Assembly: GCF_003182155.1 (NCBI RefSeq)
Contig: NZ_QGTG01000002.1
Coordinates: forward strand, 1,379,646 to 1,443,645
Source of the DNA: Chitinophaga sp. S165
GTDB lineage: Bacteria; Bacteroidota; Bacteroidia; Chitinophagales; Chitinophagaceae
Reading direction: 5' to 3'
Length of the DNA: 64,000 nucleotides
Position 1 is the first letter of the stretch. Each line of letters opens with the position of its first letter. The position numbers and the translations under genes are program-made. Of this stretch, positions 35,483 to 43,694 are shown piece after piece. The notes beneath the pieces are model-generated. The model was not told where the DNA came from, ran no database searches, and saw only the letters and a list, made by a program, of their open reading frames with translations.

Positions 35483-36724
35483 TTAGTGAATGACTACAGC
35501 CTCACCGCCTTCCTGCAATAAAACGGGGTTAGTGATGCGTGTGCGTCCTGCCAGCAGCATAGTCAGTGATAATATCGCTGTACAAGCCATAATAACGGTC
35601 ATGGGCACAGCAGTCGTCATATCGAACAGTGCGGCGATCGTAGAGGCCAGTCCGCCGATGCCCATCTGCAAAGCGCCCATTAATGCGGCAGCACTTCCTG
35701 CATTTTTTTTGAAAGGTGCAATGCTAAGCGCGGAGGCGTTCGGGTTTACAAAACCCAGGCAGCTTAAGAACAGGAACAGCATGAAAATGGTAGCGCCTAA
35801 TCCCAGCCATCCCATATAGGTTGCGGCACAGAACACGATCCCTACAAATGCTTGTCCGAACAGTGCTATACGGGTGATCTGTTCACTGGTGAAATAACGT
35901 AAGGTCAGGCTGTTCAGCTGACTGGACCCGATAAAACCTACAGACAAACCTGCGAAGATCCAGCCGAAGTTGTGTTCAGATACATGAAAGATGTCCATGA
36001 ATACTACGGGGGAAGAAGATACGTACACGAATAGTCCGGAGAAGGCGAGTGCCCCGGTCAACGCATACGTATAAAACTGCGGTTCCCGCATTACTGACCA
36101 GAAGCCGTTGATGATAGGACCGGGTTTCAGGGACATGGAGGTATCCGGCTGATGGCTTTCCGGCAGGAAGAAAAAGCAGGCAAGCATCACCAGTAATCCC
36201 ATCAAACCTAGCACGATGAATATCACCTGCCAACCCCATGCTGCGGTGATAAAGCCGCCTATGGTCGGGGCCAGCATCGGAGAAGCAGCTACCACCAGCA
36301 TCAGCAGGGCAAATACTTTAGCACTGTCTTTTATCGGGAAGAAGTCGCGCACCATTGCTACAGAAGCAACAGCGGCAGCGCAGCTGCCTACCGCCTGAAT
36401 AAAACGTACGGCTACGAAAAAGTCGAGTGATTTTGCCACAATACAACCGGCGGAAGCCAGCATGTAAACGATCAATCCTGCGTAAAGCGGTTTCTTTCTT
36501 CCAAAACGATCGAGTAGCGGGCCGTATAACAGCTGACCGAAAGATATACCGATGAAATAACTGGCGAGTGAAAGTCCCATCCTGTCAGTGGTTGTATGCA
36601 GGTCCTTTGCGATGACCTGGTAACCGGAAAGGTACATATCGATTGAAAAGGGCCCGAGGGCCGTCATTGTTCCTAGTATTAGTATTAGCGACCAATATTG
36701 CCGGGCGGTCATTTTAGCTTCCAT
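35483..36724 (-). CDS. Bcr/CflA family multidrug MFS exporter
   Basis: The 413-aa product starts at ATG 36724, 19 bases after a TAATTTTG promoter element; the TTG further upstream lies inside that element. It has about 12 membrane segments and the MFS signature in loop 2-3 (LLYGPLLDRFGRKKPL), an N-terminal TALGPFSIDMYL typical of Bcr/CflA, and AAWGWQVIFIVLG. It likely exports drugs or small metabolites by proton antiport; the substrate is not evident. Confidence 0.88.
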   Translation of the reverse strand: MEAKMTARQYWSLILILGTMTALGPFSIDMYLSGYQVIAKDLHTTTDRMGLSLASYFIGISFGQLLYGPLLDRFGRKKPLYAGLIVYMLASAGCIVAKSLDFFVAVRFIQAVGSCAAAVASVAMVRDFFPIKDSAKVFALLMLVVAASPMLAPTIGGFITAAWGWQVIFIVLGLMGLLVMLACFFFLPESHQPDTSMSLKPGPIINGFWSVMREPQFYTYALTGALAFSGLFVYVSSSPVVFMDIFHVSEHNFGWIFAGLSVGFIGSSQLNSLTLRYFTSEQITRIALFGQAFVGIVFCAATYMGWLGLGATIFMLFLFLSCLGFVNPNASALSIAPFKKNAGSAAALMGALQMGIGGLASTIAALFDMTTAVPMTVIMACTAILSLTMLLAGRTRITNPVLLQEGGEAVVIH

Positions 36725-36742
36725 TCTTAGTGTTTGAGTTTG

Positions 36743-36750
36743 CAAAATTA
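36743..36750 (-). promoter_or_regulatory. -7 element TAATTTTG
   Basis: On the minus strand TAATTTTG matches TAnnTTTG exactly, 19 bases before the ATG of the exporter. A weak TTGG lies at the -33 distance. Confidence 0.45.
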
Positions 36751-36835
36751 TTTAAACATATCGGGAAATCCCAATCTAACTATCCCTTGATAGGATGAAG
36801 GGGATTTAACAAAATACTGGCATTACTCTTGTCGG

Positions 36836-37594
36836 ATGGATTATCTCATCAACCAACTTCTTCATATGCTTCGTGAGAATCCCGGCCAGCGCAGCCTTAA
36901 AAAGAATCTGATGCTGGCATCTTCTACAGCTTCTGTAGCTGGCATGACCAATGTGGTGGGCGTAATCGCTTTCCTGTCTTTTGTGTCCAACATAACAGGC
37001 CATGTAGCCACACTGGCGGGAAAAATTACGGAGCAGGACATAGGCGAAGTGTACACGGTGTTATACTGGTTATTCATGTTCTTCTTCGGCGCCTTTGTGT
37101 CCAACTTCATTGTCAAATCGCTCGATTACCGGAGTACTTATGTGGCGCATGCCACACCAATAGTACTGGAGATCGTTATTTTGCTGGGAGTAGCTTTCTA
37201 CGGGAATGACGTGGGTAGTATGAGTGATTTTCAGCGGGAGGCTGTAACGGGAGCGGTGTTATTTTGTATGGGCCTGCAGAATGGCCTGGTGTCGAGGATA
37301 TCCGGTGGGTTGATCAAGACGTCACATCTTACCGGATTGGTTACTGACCTGGCGGGAGAATTGTCAGATCTTTTACATCCACATGTAGAGAGGACCCGTG
37401 AACTCAAAGATAAGATTTATATCCGTTTTACTGTACTGGCTTTTTTTATTATAGGAGGATTATTAGGCGGTTATCTGTTCGGCCTGATCGGGATGACCAC
37501 CTTTTTTGTGATCCCTTTTATTTTGAGCACTATTCTTCTTTACGATATATACCCCGTATTACTTCACCGCCTCAGGAAATGGTGGACGGCCTGA
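36836..37594 (+). CDS. YoaK/DUF1275 family membrane protein
   Basis: The 252-aa protein has six to seven membrane segments and the DUF1275 marks: SVAGMTNVVGVIAFLSFVSNITGHVATLAGK and FCMGLQNGLVSRISGGLIKTSHLTGLVTDL. Members are inner-membrane proteins of unknown function, distantly transporter-like. It is divergent from the exporter gene. Confidence 0.82.
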   Translation: MDYLINQLLHMLRENPGQRSLKKNLMLASSTASVAGMTNVVGVIAFLSFVSNITGHVATLAGKITEQDIGEVYTVLYWLFMFFFGAFVSNFIVKSLDYRSTYVAHATPIVLEIVILLGVAFYGNDVGSMSDFQREAVTGAVLFCMGLQNGLVSRISGGLIKTSHLTGLVTDLAGELSDLLHPHVERTRELKDKIYIRFTVLAFFIIGGLLGGYLFGLIGMTTFFVIPFILSTILLYDIYPVLLHRLRKWWTA

Positions 37595-37608
37595 ATAGTA
37601 TTGTTAAG

Positions 37609-37643
37609 ATCATACCAGTTGAATAACTTTCAACTGGTATGAT
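37609..37643. terminator. hairpin between convergent genes
   Basis: A perfect 15-bp stem (ATCATACCAGTTGAA and complement) with a TAACT loop follows the YoaK gene. It lacks a T-run, but its position suits a terminator. Confidence 0.6.
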
Positions 37644-37668
37644 GTGTCAATTTGACCGTAAAGCATTG

Positions 37669-37756
37669 GTCGAACAAGCGTCGAACAAGCGTCGAAGAAG
37701 CATCGAACAAGGAGAGTCCAAGCAGAGACCAAGCAGAGACCAAGCAGAGACCAAGC
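37669..37756 (-). repeat. 11-bp tandem repeat array, eight units
   Basis: Eight adjacent 11-base units read GTCGAACAAGC twice, GTCGAAGAAGC, ATCGAACAAGG, AGAGTCCAAGC, then AGAGACCAAGC three times. Every unit keeps the phase of AAG at its end, so two unit families share one register. The array begins 5 bases after the stop of the GH2 gene on the minus strand. It is not a CRISPR: there are no spacers. Confidence 0.9.
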
Positions 37757-37760
37757 AAGC

Positions 37761-40214
37761 TTATTTCGTCGGGATGCTAATTTTAGCCGTTTTTAGACCC
37801 TCGCCCTCGACCTGGAGTGTTATGTTGCCTCGCCTTCCATCTGCCCTTAAAATGGCCAATCCTCGCCCTCTGAAGGTAGTCAGTGCCGGTTGTTGGAAAC
37901 TGGCCGGACAATTTGGACAGGCGCTTCCTGCGGATGCCAAAGTTCCGTGTCCGCTGACGGTGATCTTTAATGGAAAATTCGCATTTGGTATAATATTCCC
38001 CAATCCATCTACAACATCCACATTTACGTACACGAGAGAACCGGGGTCTGAAGATATTTGTTTACGGTCAGCTGTTAACCTGATAGCCGACGGTGGTTCT
38101 GTTACGGCAAGTGTTTTAACGCCGATCTCATTCTCTTTGCTGTCGTATACGAAGGCGGTCAGCACGCCGGGAACATAGGGAATATCAAAGGTCACGGTGA
38201 GGGGCACACTGTCCGATACATATTTGGTTGCCACCCGGCGGTCATTCAATACCAGGTTAACCTTCTTTGCCCGTGTGAATACCCGCACCTGCATGGTGCT
38301 ATCTTTCATACCCGGCCAGGTCCAGGAGGCCACCTCGTCTGGCCATCCCCATTTACTTACCTTTTCTTCTTTTCCTTTTGGGATAGGTATATGCACCAGC
38401 ATTTCAACAGGGCTGTTTCCCCACACCACATCGCGGTAATGGGACTGAGGTTTTTTATTGCCAATGAGGTCTATGTCGCCGCACCAGGCATTGAACCAGG
38501 GGAAGGAGAGCCTGCCGGAACCGCTGCCGGTATAAGTGCTGTGTCCTATGCCGGCTTCTCCCAGATAGTCCATGGCCGTCCATACGAAATCGCCGATCAC
38601 AAAGGGAAGGCCCTGTACCTGGTTCCAGGAATTGTACAATTCTCCCGGAAGTGTTTCTGAACCGTACATTACACGGCCGGGGACGCGTCTCTTATCGATA
38701 GCATAGCTGTACCACTGATAGTTGTAACCGGCTACGTCCAGCAAAACAAAAGAGGCGTCTGTAGCCTCCCAGGCAAATGGCCGTCCCTGGAAGTCGTTCT
38801 CTGCTTCAGTAATAGCGCGGGTGCTATCCAATCTCCGGATCTCTTTGACCATCTGGCGGGTAATTGCCAGACCGGGAGGGTCCACCCGTTCCGGAATCTC
38901 ATTTCCAATACTCCACATAATGATGCTGGGATGATTCCTGTCGCGCATTACCATACTTTGCAGGTCGCGTTGCCACCAATCTTTGAAGAACCGGTGATAA
39001 TCCAGTGGTTGTTTTTGTTCCATCCACACATCGAAGGCTTCATCTATCACCAGCATGCCTGATTTGTCGCAGGCTTCCAGGAATTTTTCGGAAGGCGGAT
39101 TATGGCTGGTGCGGATGGCATTGAAACCGTAAGTCTTCATCAGTTCCACCTTCCTTTCTTCAGCCCTGTCAAAAGCAGCCGCTCCGAGCAGGCCGTTGTC
39201 GTGATGCAGGCAGCCGCCTTTGAGCAGGACTTTCTCTCCATTGATGGTGAGGCCGTTACGCGGGCTTATGTTGATCTTCCGGATACCTGTATTGACTACC
39301 AGCTGGTCGGTGGTTGTTTTAGACTTCACATTCATTGTATCCAGCAGTCGGATTTCGGTGGTATAGAGGTAGGGTCTTTCCGGCGACCATAACGCCGGAT
39401 TATTTACTGTGAGTTGTTTGGTGACGATGGTCGTATCGCCTGGCGTAACCGTCACTGGCTGCATGGCATCGGCGACTACCAGCCCCGTACTATCCTTCAA
39501 CCGGATCTGCAGCATACGTTGGGCTGCCGTTTTTCCGCTGCTTGTCATTGCCGAGGTGACCTGCACAACGGCTTTTTCTTTTCCAGCCTCCGGGCTGGTG
39601 ATAAAGATGCCGTCTTTTACCAGGTGTACAGGAGGGGGCATTACCAGGTGAACATGCCTGTAGATACCCGCACCTGTATACCAACGGGAATTAAGCCCCT
39701 CATTTTTGACCCTTACAGCTATAACGTTCTTTTGTCCGGCAGCTGCGAGATAAGGCGTCATATCGTACGTAAAGGGCGTATATCCATACGGGTGGTTACC
39801 GAGGTGATGCCCGTTGATCCAGACGTCACTGTCCATGTATACGCCTTCAAAACGGACAGCAACGGTCTGCCCCTCAGGGAGGGACGGCAAAGTGAATTGC
39901 TTACGGTACCAGGCGATGCCGCCTACTACATAGGCGCCGTGCTCCTGTACCGGACTGTATTTGTTGAAAGGGCCGATAATGGTGCTGTCGTTCTGCCCGG
40001 GAAGGTCTTCTATCGCCCAGTCGTGCGGCAGGTGCAGTATTCTCCAGTCGGCATCGGGATATTCTGGTTTCTCTGCTCCGTTCAACCTGTTTTTTTTGAA
40101 CCGCCAGTTATCGTCGAACAGTTGTTCTCTGACCAGCGGTAGCTTTTTTATTTGTCCATAGGATTGAAGGGCGAGCAACAGGCTGCCCAGGCAGAATAGT
40201 TTAGCAAGGCTCAT
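37761..40214 (-). CDS. GH2 family beta-galactosidase-like glycosidase
   Basis: The 817-aa secreted protein has a signal peptide (about 1-20) and the GH2 order: sugar-binding beta domain (30-190), Ig-like domain (about 200-310), and the TIM barrel (about 315-600) with acid/base Glu in MWSIGNEIPER (about 439) and probable nucleophile Glu in VMYGSETLPGE (about 520). A C-terminal Ig-like domain completes it. It hydrolyses beta-linked galactosides or similar sugars in the periplasm; the exact sugar is unknown. An 11-bp tandem array lies immediately after its stop. Confidence 0.88.
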   Translation of the reverse strand: MSLAKLFCLGSLLLALQSYGQIKKLPLVREQLFDDNWRFKKNRLNGAEKPEYPDADWRILHLPHDWAIEDLPGQNDSTIIGPFNKYSPVQEHGAYVVGGIAWYRKQFTLPSLPEGQTVAVRFEGVYMDSDVWINGHHLGNHPYGYTPFTYDMTPYLAAAGQKNVIAVRVKNEGLNSRWYTGAGIYRHVHLVMPPPVHLVKDGIFITSPEAGKEKAVVQVTSAMTSSGKTAAQRMLQIRLKDSTGLVVADAMQPVTVTPGDTTIVTKQLTVNNPALWSPERPYLYTTEIRLLDTMNVKSKTTTDQLVVNTGIRKINISPRNGLTINGEKVLLKGGCLHHDNGLLGAAAFDRAEERKVELMKTYGFNAIRTSHNPPSEKFLEACDKSGMLVIDEAFDVWMEQKQPLDYHRFFKDWWQRDLQSMVMRDRNHPSIIMWSIGNEIPERVDPPGLAITRQMVKEIRRLDSTRAITEAENDFQGRPFAWEATDASFVLLDVAGYNYQWYSYAIDKRRVPGRVMYGSETLPGELYNSWNQVQGLPFVIGDFVWTAMDYLGEAGIGHSTYTGSGSGRLSFPWFNAWCGDIDLIGNKKPQSHYRDVVWGNSPVEMLVHIPIPKGKEEKVSKWGWPDEVASWTWPGMKDSTMQVRVFTRAKKVNLVLNDRRVATKYVSDSVPLTVTFDIPYVPGVLTAFVYDSKENEIGVKTLAVTEPPSAIRLTADRKQISSDPGSLVYVNVDVVDGLGNIIPNANFPLKITVSGHGTLASAGSACPNCPASFQQPALTTFRGRGLAILRADGRRGNITLQVEGEGLKTAKISIPTK

Positions 40215-40325
40215 AGAATTCTATATTTTCCCAGTGTGAATGCGGTTTTCCCCGTTTTTGAAATGCATCTCACAGATGGAATCCGAAAGTTATTTTAAAA
40301 ATTTTGATATTTTTTTTGAATCATT

Positions 40326-40356
40326 TTTGGTTAATTCAAAAAATCGCCTACCTTTG
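40326..40356 (+). promoter_or_regulatory. promoter of tRNA-Pro: TTTG, 19 bases, TACCTTTG
   Basis: TTTG at 40326-40329 and TACCTTTG at 40349-40356 are separated by exactly 19 bases, the Bacteroidota optimum. The tRNA starts 51 bases downstream. Confidence 0.8.
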
Positions 40357-40407
40357 CAATCCCAAACATCGAAAGCGATGGCAACAAAGCGAGATGTTTA
40401 ACGGGTT

Positions 40408-40481
40408 CGGGGCGTAGCGTAGCCCGGTATCGCGCCTGCTTTGGGAGCAGGAGGTCGCAGGTTCGAATCCTGCCGCCCCGA
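40408..40481 (+). tRNA. tRNA-Pro (anticodon TGG)
   Basis: The 74-base cloverleaf has acceptor arms CGGGGCG and CGCCCCG, an anticodon loop TTTGGGA in the stem CCTGC/GCAGG (anticodon TGG) and a T arm with GGTTCGAATCC. The 3' CCA is not encoded. A consensus promoter precedes it and a strong terminator follows. Confidence 0.96.
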
Positions 40482-40484
40482 CAG

Positions 40485-40514
40485 AAGGAGATCAGAAATG
40501 ATCTCCTTTTTTGT
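40485..40514 (+). terminator. intrinsic terminator after tRNA-Pro
   Basis: A perfect 10-bp stem (AAGGAGATCA and complement) with a GAAA tetraloop is followed by T6. Confidence 0.9.
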
Positions 40515-40557
40515 TTCTTCTCCATACCATTTGCATGGATTACTTTATTTTTGAACC

Positions 40558-42189
40558 ATGCGTATCACAAAACTGGAACTTCGAAATTTTAAGCGTTTTT
40601 CTGACCTGACCATTGATAAAATACCAGAGACTTCAAAGTTGGTATTACTAATTGGAGCCAATGGATCAGGTAAATCCTCTGTTTTTGATGCATTTAATTT
40701 TATAGGAAGAGATGTTGTAGGACAGTTTCATCCCGATAATTTTGAGCTACGTATTAAGCCCTATTATGCTAAAAATGAGGCTGATCCGGAAGTCCTAATT
40801 TCTATGTCTATTAATCAGCAAGTTGGTTACTCCGACGGAATGCTAAAAGGTGATCGGCGAGTATTGAAAAACAAATTCATTGGTAGAAGTAGTATACGCA
40901 TTGTACCAAGAATCTCCCAAAAAGGTACCAGCGATGCCGTTGTCAATAACTCGGATGGCCCTTTTTCATTTATTGATGCTGATGAGAGATTCGATAATGA
41001 TCTGGCCCAATATATTCAGCAGATTGATAATGCTTTAAGAGAGCCTGTTTTTAGTGGTCGCTCTGCCGATACATTACAAATATTTCAGGATTTTATTCAG
41101 CCGTTAAATCAGTCACTTCTTAATATTCTAGGAGGGGATGAACTTACAACTATTCAAATAGCTGAGTTTAAAAATGCTACCTCTCAGGAAAGCGCTAAGT
41201 TAATATTCAAAAAAGGAACTTCTAAAATTAACTACGATCTACTAAGCCATGGAGAAAAACAGATTGTAATTCTCCTGTTGAACTTTGTAGTAAGGAAGGA
41301 ACAATATAAAGATGCTGTCATTTACATTGATGAAATGGACTGCCATTTAAATACATCCCTTCAATCCAAATTATTATCAGAAATTGTCGATGTCTGGATA
41401 CCTGAAGATGCACAGCTATGGACCGCTTCCCATGCACTTGGTTTTATAGACTTTGCGAGAAATGCTGAAAATGCAAGTATCATAGATCTTGATTCTCTAA
41501 ACTTTGATTTACCGCAGTTGCTAGTACCAGAGCCAAAGGGGAACCTTGAAGTATATGATATTGCTGTACCGAAGGAAACGTTGCAAAATATTCTTCAGGG
41601 GCGAAAATTAGTTGTGGTCGAGAATCAGAATGATACATTTTTTAACCTGGCATTTAAAGGGAAGACATATTTCTTCTTACCCGCCAAAGATAGTAGGGAA
41701 TTATTCTTAACGATCAAAGGGGATTCTTCAATGTTGGGAATCAGAGACCGGGATTATTTCAGAGACGATGAAATAGTGGCAATACAGAAAAAGCATCCTA
41801 ATCTTAAAATTTTACATTACTATGCTTTCGAAAATTATATTTACCATCCGGAAAATATTGCAGAGCTAAAATGGGGAGATTTCAATAAAGAAGAGTACAT
41901 CAAAGATATTACAGAACAGAAAAACCACAAACTTCATACAATCCTTCTTGGTCTTGCTACTTCAAGGCAAACTTACATTGAGTTTAAGGATGCAATTTCA
42001 AATGATGGTAAGGCTGAACCTATTCTGAAAGCATTGGAAAGTAATGATTTTGAAACATTTTATCCTTTTTTTAGTATGAAGACTTATTATAGTAAAGTGT
42101 ACCTGCAACAAATACTTAATAAGCATACTGTGAGTGATCTTGTTAACACTAATTGGTTCCGGAATAGTATCGAAAACCTGTTAAAATAA
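40558..42189 (+). CDS. ABC-type ATPase fused to DUF4435/TOPRIM-like domain, PARIS-like
   Basis: The 543-aa protein has an N-terminal ABC-type ATPase (Walker A GANGSGKS at 33-40, signature LSHGEKQ at 229-235, Walker B AVIYIDEMD at about 253-260), then a C-terminal region (about 350-543) with VVVEN..D, GIRDRDY and ENYIYHPE. These are the acidic TOPRIM/DUF4435 marks. AriA (AAA) and AriB (DUF4435) of the PARIS anti-phage system carry the same two domains, and fused forms are known; this may be one. The DNA is visibly AT-richer than its flanks and it sits directly beside tRNA-Pro. Related OLD nucleases share this layout, so the name is not certain. Confidence 0.72.
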   Translation: MRITKLELRNFKRFSDLTIDKIPETSKLVLLIGANGSGKSSVFDAFNFIGRDVVGQFHPDNFELRIKPYYAKNEADPEVLISMSINQQVGYSDGMLKGDRRVLKNKFIGRSSIRIVPRISQKGTSDAVVNNSDGPFSFIDADERFDNDLAQYIQQIDNALREPVFSGRSADTLQIFQDFIQPLNQSLLNILGGDELTTIQIAEFKNATSQESAKLIFKKGTSKINYDLLSHGEKQIVILLLNFVVRKEQYKDAVIYIDEMDCHLNTSLQSKLLSEIVDVWIPEDAQLWTASHALGFIDFARNAENASIIDLDSLNFDLPQLLVPEPKGNLEVYDIAVPKETLQNILQGRKLVVVENQNDTFFNLAFKGKTYFFLPAKDSRELFLTIKGDSSMLGIRDRDYFRDDEIVAIQKKHPNLKILHYYAFENYIYHPENIAELKWGDFNKEEYIKDITEQKNHKLHTILLGLATSRQTYIEFKDAISNDGKAEPILKALESNDFETFYPFFSMKTYYSKVYLQQILNKHTVSDLVNTNWFRNSIENLLK

Positions 42190-42426
42190 TTCGTTATTTT
42201 TTTAATGTCATTGTGCGCTCCGTGGCGTACGGTGTGGAAGCGGGTTCATTAATGTTTATAAAAAGGAGAAGGGTATTTGGAAACGGTGGTCGACCTTAGT
42301 GAGCTGGGTTAGCTAAATGATCCCATAACCCAACGAATCTTATGCCTAAAGAGACACTATTTATAGACCTGTTACATATAAATCAAGTCCGTATTCAGAC
42401 AGTTATTGTGACGCGTTCATCTAAAT

Positions 42427-42899
42427 CTATTCCCCTTTATTTTGTTTAAGTATGTCTTTAAATTCTTTTTCAAAATCACTTTTAAAAGTCCTACCTTGTT
42501 CGATCCGGAATTTCTCATACGCTGTTTCCGCCAATTTCATTGCTACAGCATGACTGACTTTTCCTGCATCTTTTAAAACCTGGTATTCATTAAATTGCAG
42601 AAAAGCATCTAATTTTTTTATCCAGTCAGTCATTTTCATTGGTAGTTGACGTGCTGCCTGGTTTTCGGCATAGTCTAAATACATGGAAACAATCCTTTCA
42701 AGTTCCTTTATTTCTTTTTCTATAAGGTAGTTTTTGGCAATTCCTATATCACTTTTTAATACCTAAAACTATTGACTCTATAACCAACGGCAATAATAAT
42801 GTCAAGGTTATAAAAATCAACTTCTCTTTTGACTTCCCTGCTACCCTCTTTTTGAACTACTCGAATTTTTCGAGTAGTTGCTATTTCATCTCGAAACAT
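42427..42899 (-). pseudogene. RhuM family gene, internal deletion and frameshift
   Basis: The N-terminal piece (MFRDEIATTRKIRVVQKEG, then VDFYNLDIIIAVGYRVNS) ends in a stop. The C-terminal piece resumes in another frame with AKNYLIEKEIKELERIVSMYL and continues through ENQAARQLPMKMTDWIKKLDAFLQF to a natural end. About 100 residues of the middle are missing. RhuM proteins are common in genomic islands, and one is expected beside restriction-modification genes. The intact 85-aa C-terminal frame alone looks like a gene but is only this fragment. Confidence 0.75.
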
Positions 42900-42901
42900 A
42901 C

Positions 42902-42927
42902 GCACAGTGACCAATAGATCACTGTGC
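42902..42927 (-). terminator. inverted repeat, terminator-like
   Basis: A 9-bp stem (GCACAGTGA and complement) with an 8-base loop lies just after the stop of the hydrolase fragment. No T-run follows. Confidence 0.4.
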
Positions 42928-42935
42928 ATAGTAGT

Positions 42936-43193
42936 TTATCCCCGGAATGATCGGAACGCTTTATACATCTCCCCTGCAAATATCTCTGGCTGTTCAAAGG
43001 CGGCAAAGTGCCCTTCCTTATCCACCATATTCCAATAAAACAAGTTTGGCCAGGCGGCTTCGGCCCAGGCACGTGGAGGAAGAAATGTTTCGCCAGGGAA
43101 AACATTTAATTCAAATGGAGTAACAGATGCTGTCGCTTGTGGTAATGTAAATATCTGTGGTAGATCATGACTTACACTCGAAAAAGGTTGCTT
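42936..43193 (-). pseudogene. epoxide hydrolase-like alpha/beta hydrolase, C-terminal fragment
   Basis: About 85 residues remain: SVTPFELNVFPGETFLPP, AAWPNLFYWNMVDKEGHFAAFEQPEIFAGEM, then a natural stop. The HFAAFEQPE stretch is the C-terminal catalytic His region of epoxide hydrolases. The frame is closed upstream by a stop and no nucleophile domain is left. It is a dead gene end inside the tRNA-Pro island. Confidence 0.7.
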
Positions 43194-43226
43194 TCAATTT
43201 GTTCCATACTGTTCTGAATTTTCCGG

Positions 43227-43258
43227 TTCATATTATTTCTGTAAAGAAATAATATGAA
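43227..43258. repeat. perfect inverted repeat, 14-bp arms
   Basis: TTCATATTATTTCT and its complement surround GTAA. It lies in gene-free DNA near the right end of the tRNA-Pro island and may be a remnant of a mobile element or a terminator. Confidence 0.6.
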
Positions 43259-43271
43259 TTTCGATCCAACT

Positions 43272-43311
43272 GTCCCATTTAGCTCAATGTTCCTGACAAA
43301 TTAGCTCAGAC
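43272..43311. repeat. paired TTAGCTCA words, possible IS end remnant
   Basis: Two copies of TTAGCTCA occur 23 bases apart after ACTGTCCCA, reminiscent of the repeated ends of IS21-type elements. No transposase remains, and no partner end was found, so this is tentative. The rest of the gap to the next gene is AT-rich and shows nothing more. Confidence 0.25.
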
Positions 43312-43694
43312 ATACATGTCAGTTAGCAAGCAGTTGACTGGTACAACTCAGACGAGCTGCGATAAATTAAACATCTTCTGCATCTGATAAAATGACTTAA
43401 TACTAACTCATTCATTCCAATATATTTATGCCCGAAAATTTTATTTCGTGTATAAAATATCAGTATATTTAACTTCAGACTGACCTCAAAGTAATACTCA
43501 AAAAACCATAATCATTGCGGACCGATTAAATCAACCTTAATATCATTTTAACGAAACCTTATCTGGCAATTGCACAGCAATAGCACGGTGCATTCATGCG
43601 TCATGATCACTATTCAATCATAACAGGAGTGATGCCTGTCTGTGATATTATTGCCCTGTTTTCATCTCATCACAACCAAAATCATCCTGTTGCA

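Noticed and set aside
37669..37756. CRISPR array
   Set aside because: Units are only 11 bases and directly adjacent, with no spacers and no cas genes.
37639..38178. 179-aa plus-strand ORF over the 11-bp array
   Set aside because: It reads through the tandem repeat and antisense to GH2; the repetitive Lys/Gln segment is a product of the repeat.
39414..40142. 242-aa plus-strand ORF opposite GH2
   Set aside because: Antisense shadow of the GH2 sugar-binding domain; no coding support.
40331..40525. Minus-strand 64-aa ORF across the tRNA region
   Set aside because: It is the antisense of tRNA-Pro and its terminator; the RIRTCDLLLPKQ stretch is the well-known translation of a tRNA gene.
42881..43105. 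74-aa minus-strand ORF
   Set aside because: Different frame from the hydrolase fragment, which has a clear family match there.
40459..43600. Attachment-site duplication of the tRNA-Pro 3' end
   Set aside because: I looked for a second copy of the tRNA 3' segment downstream and found none in this window, and no integrase.
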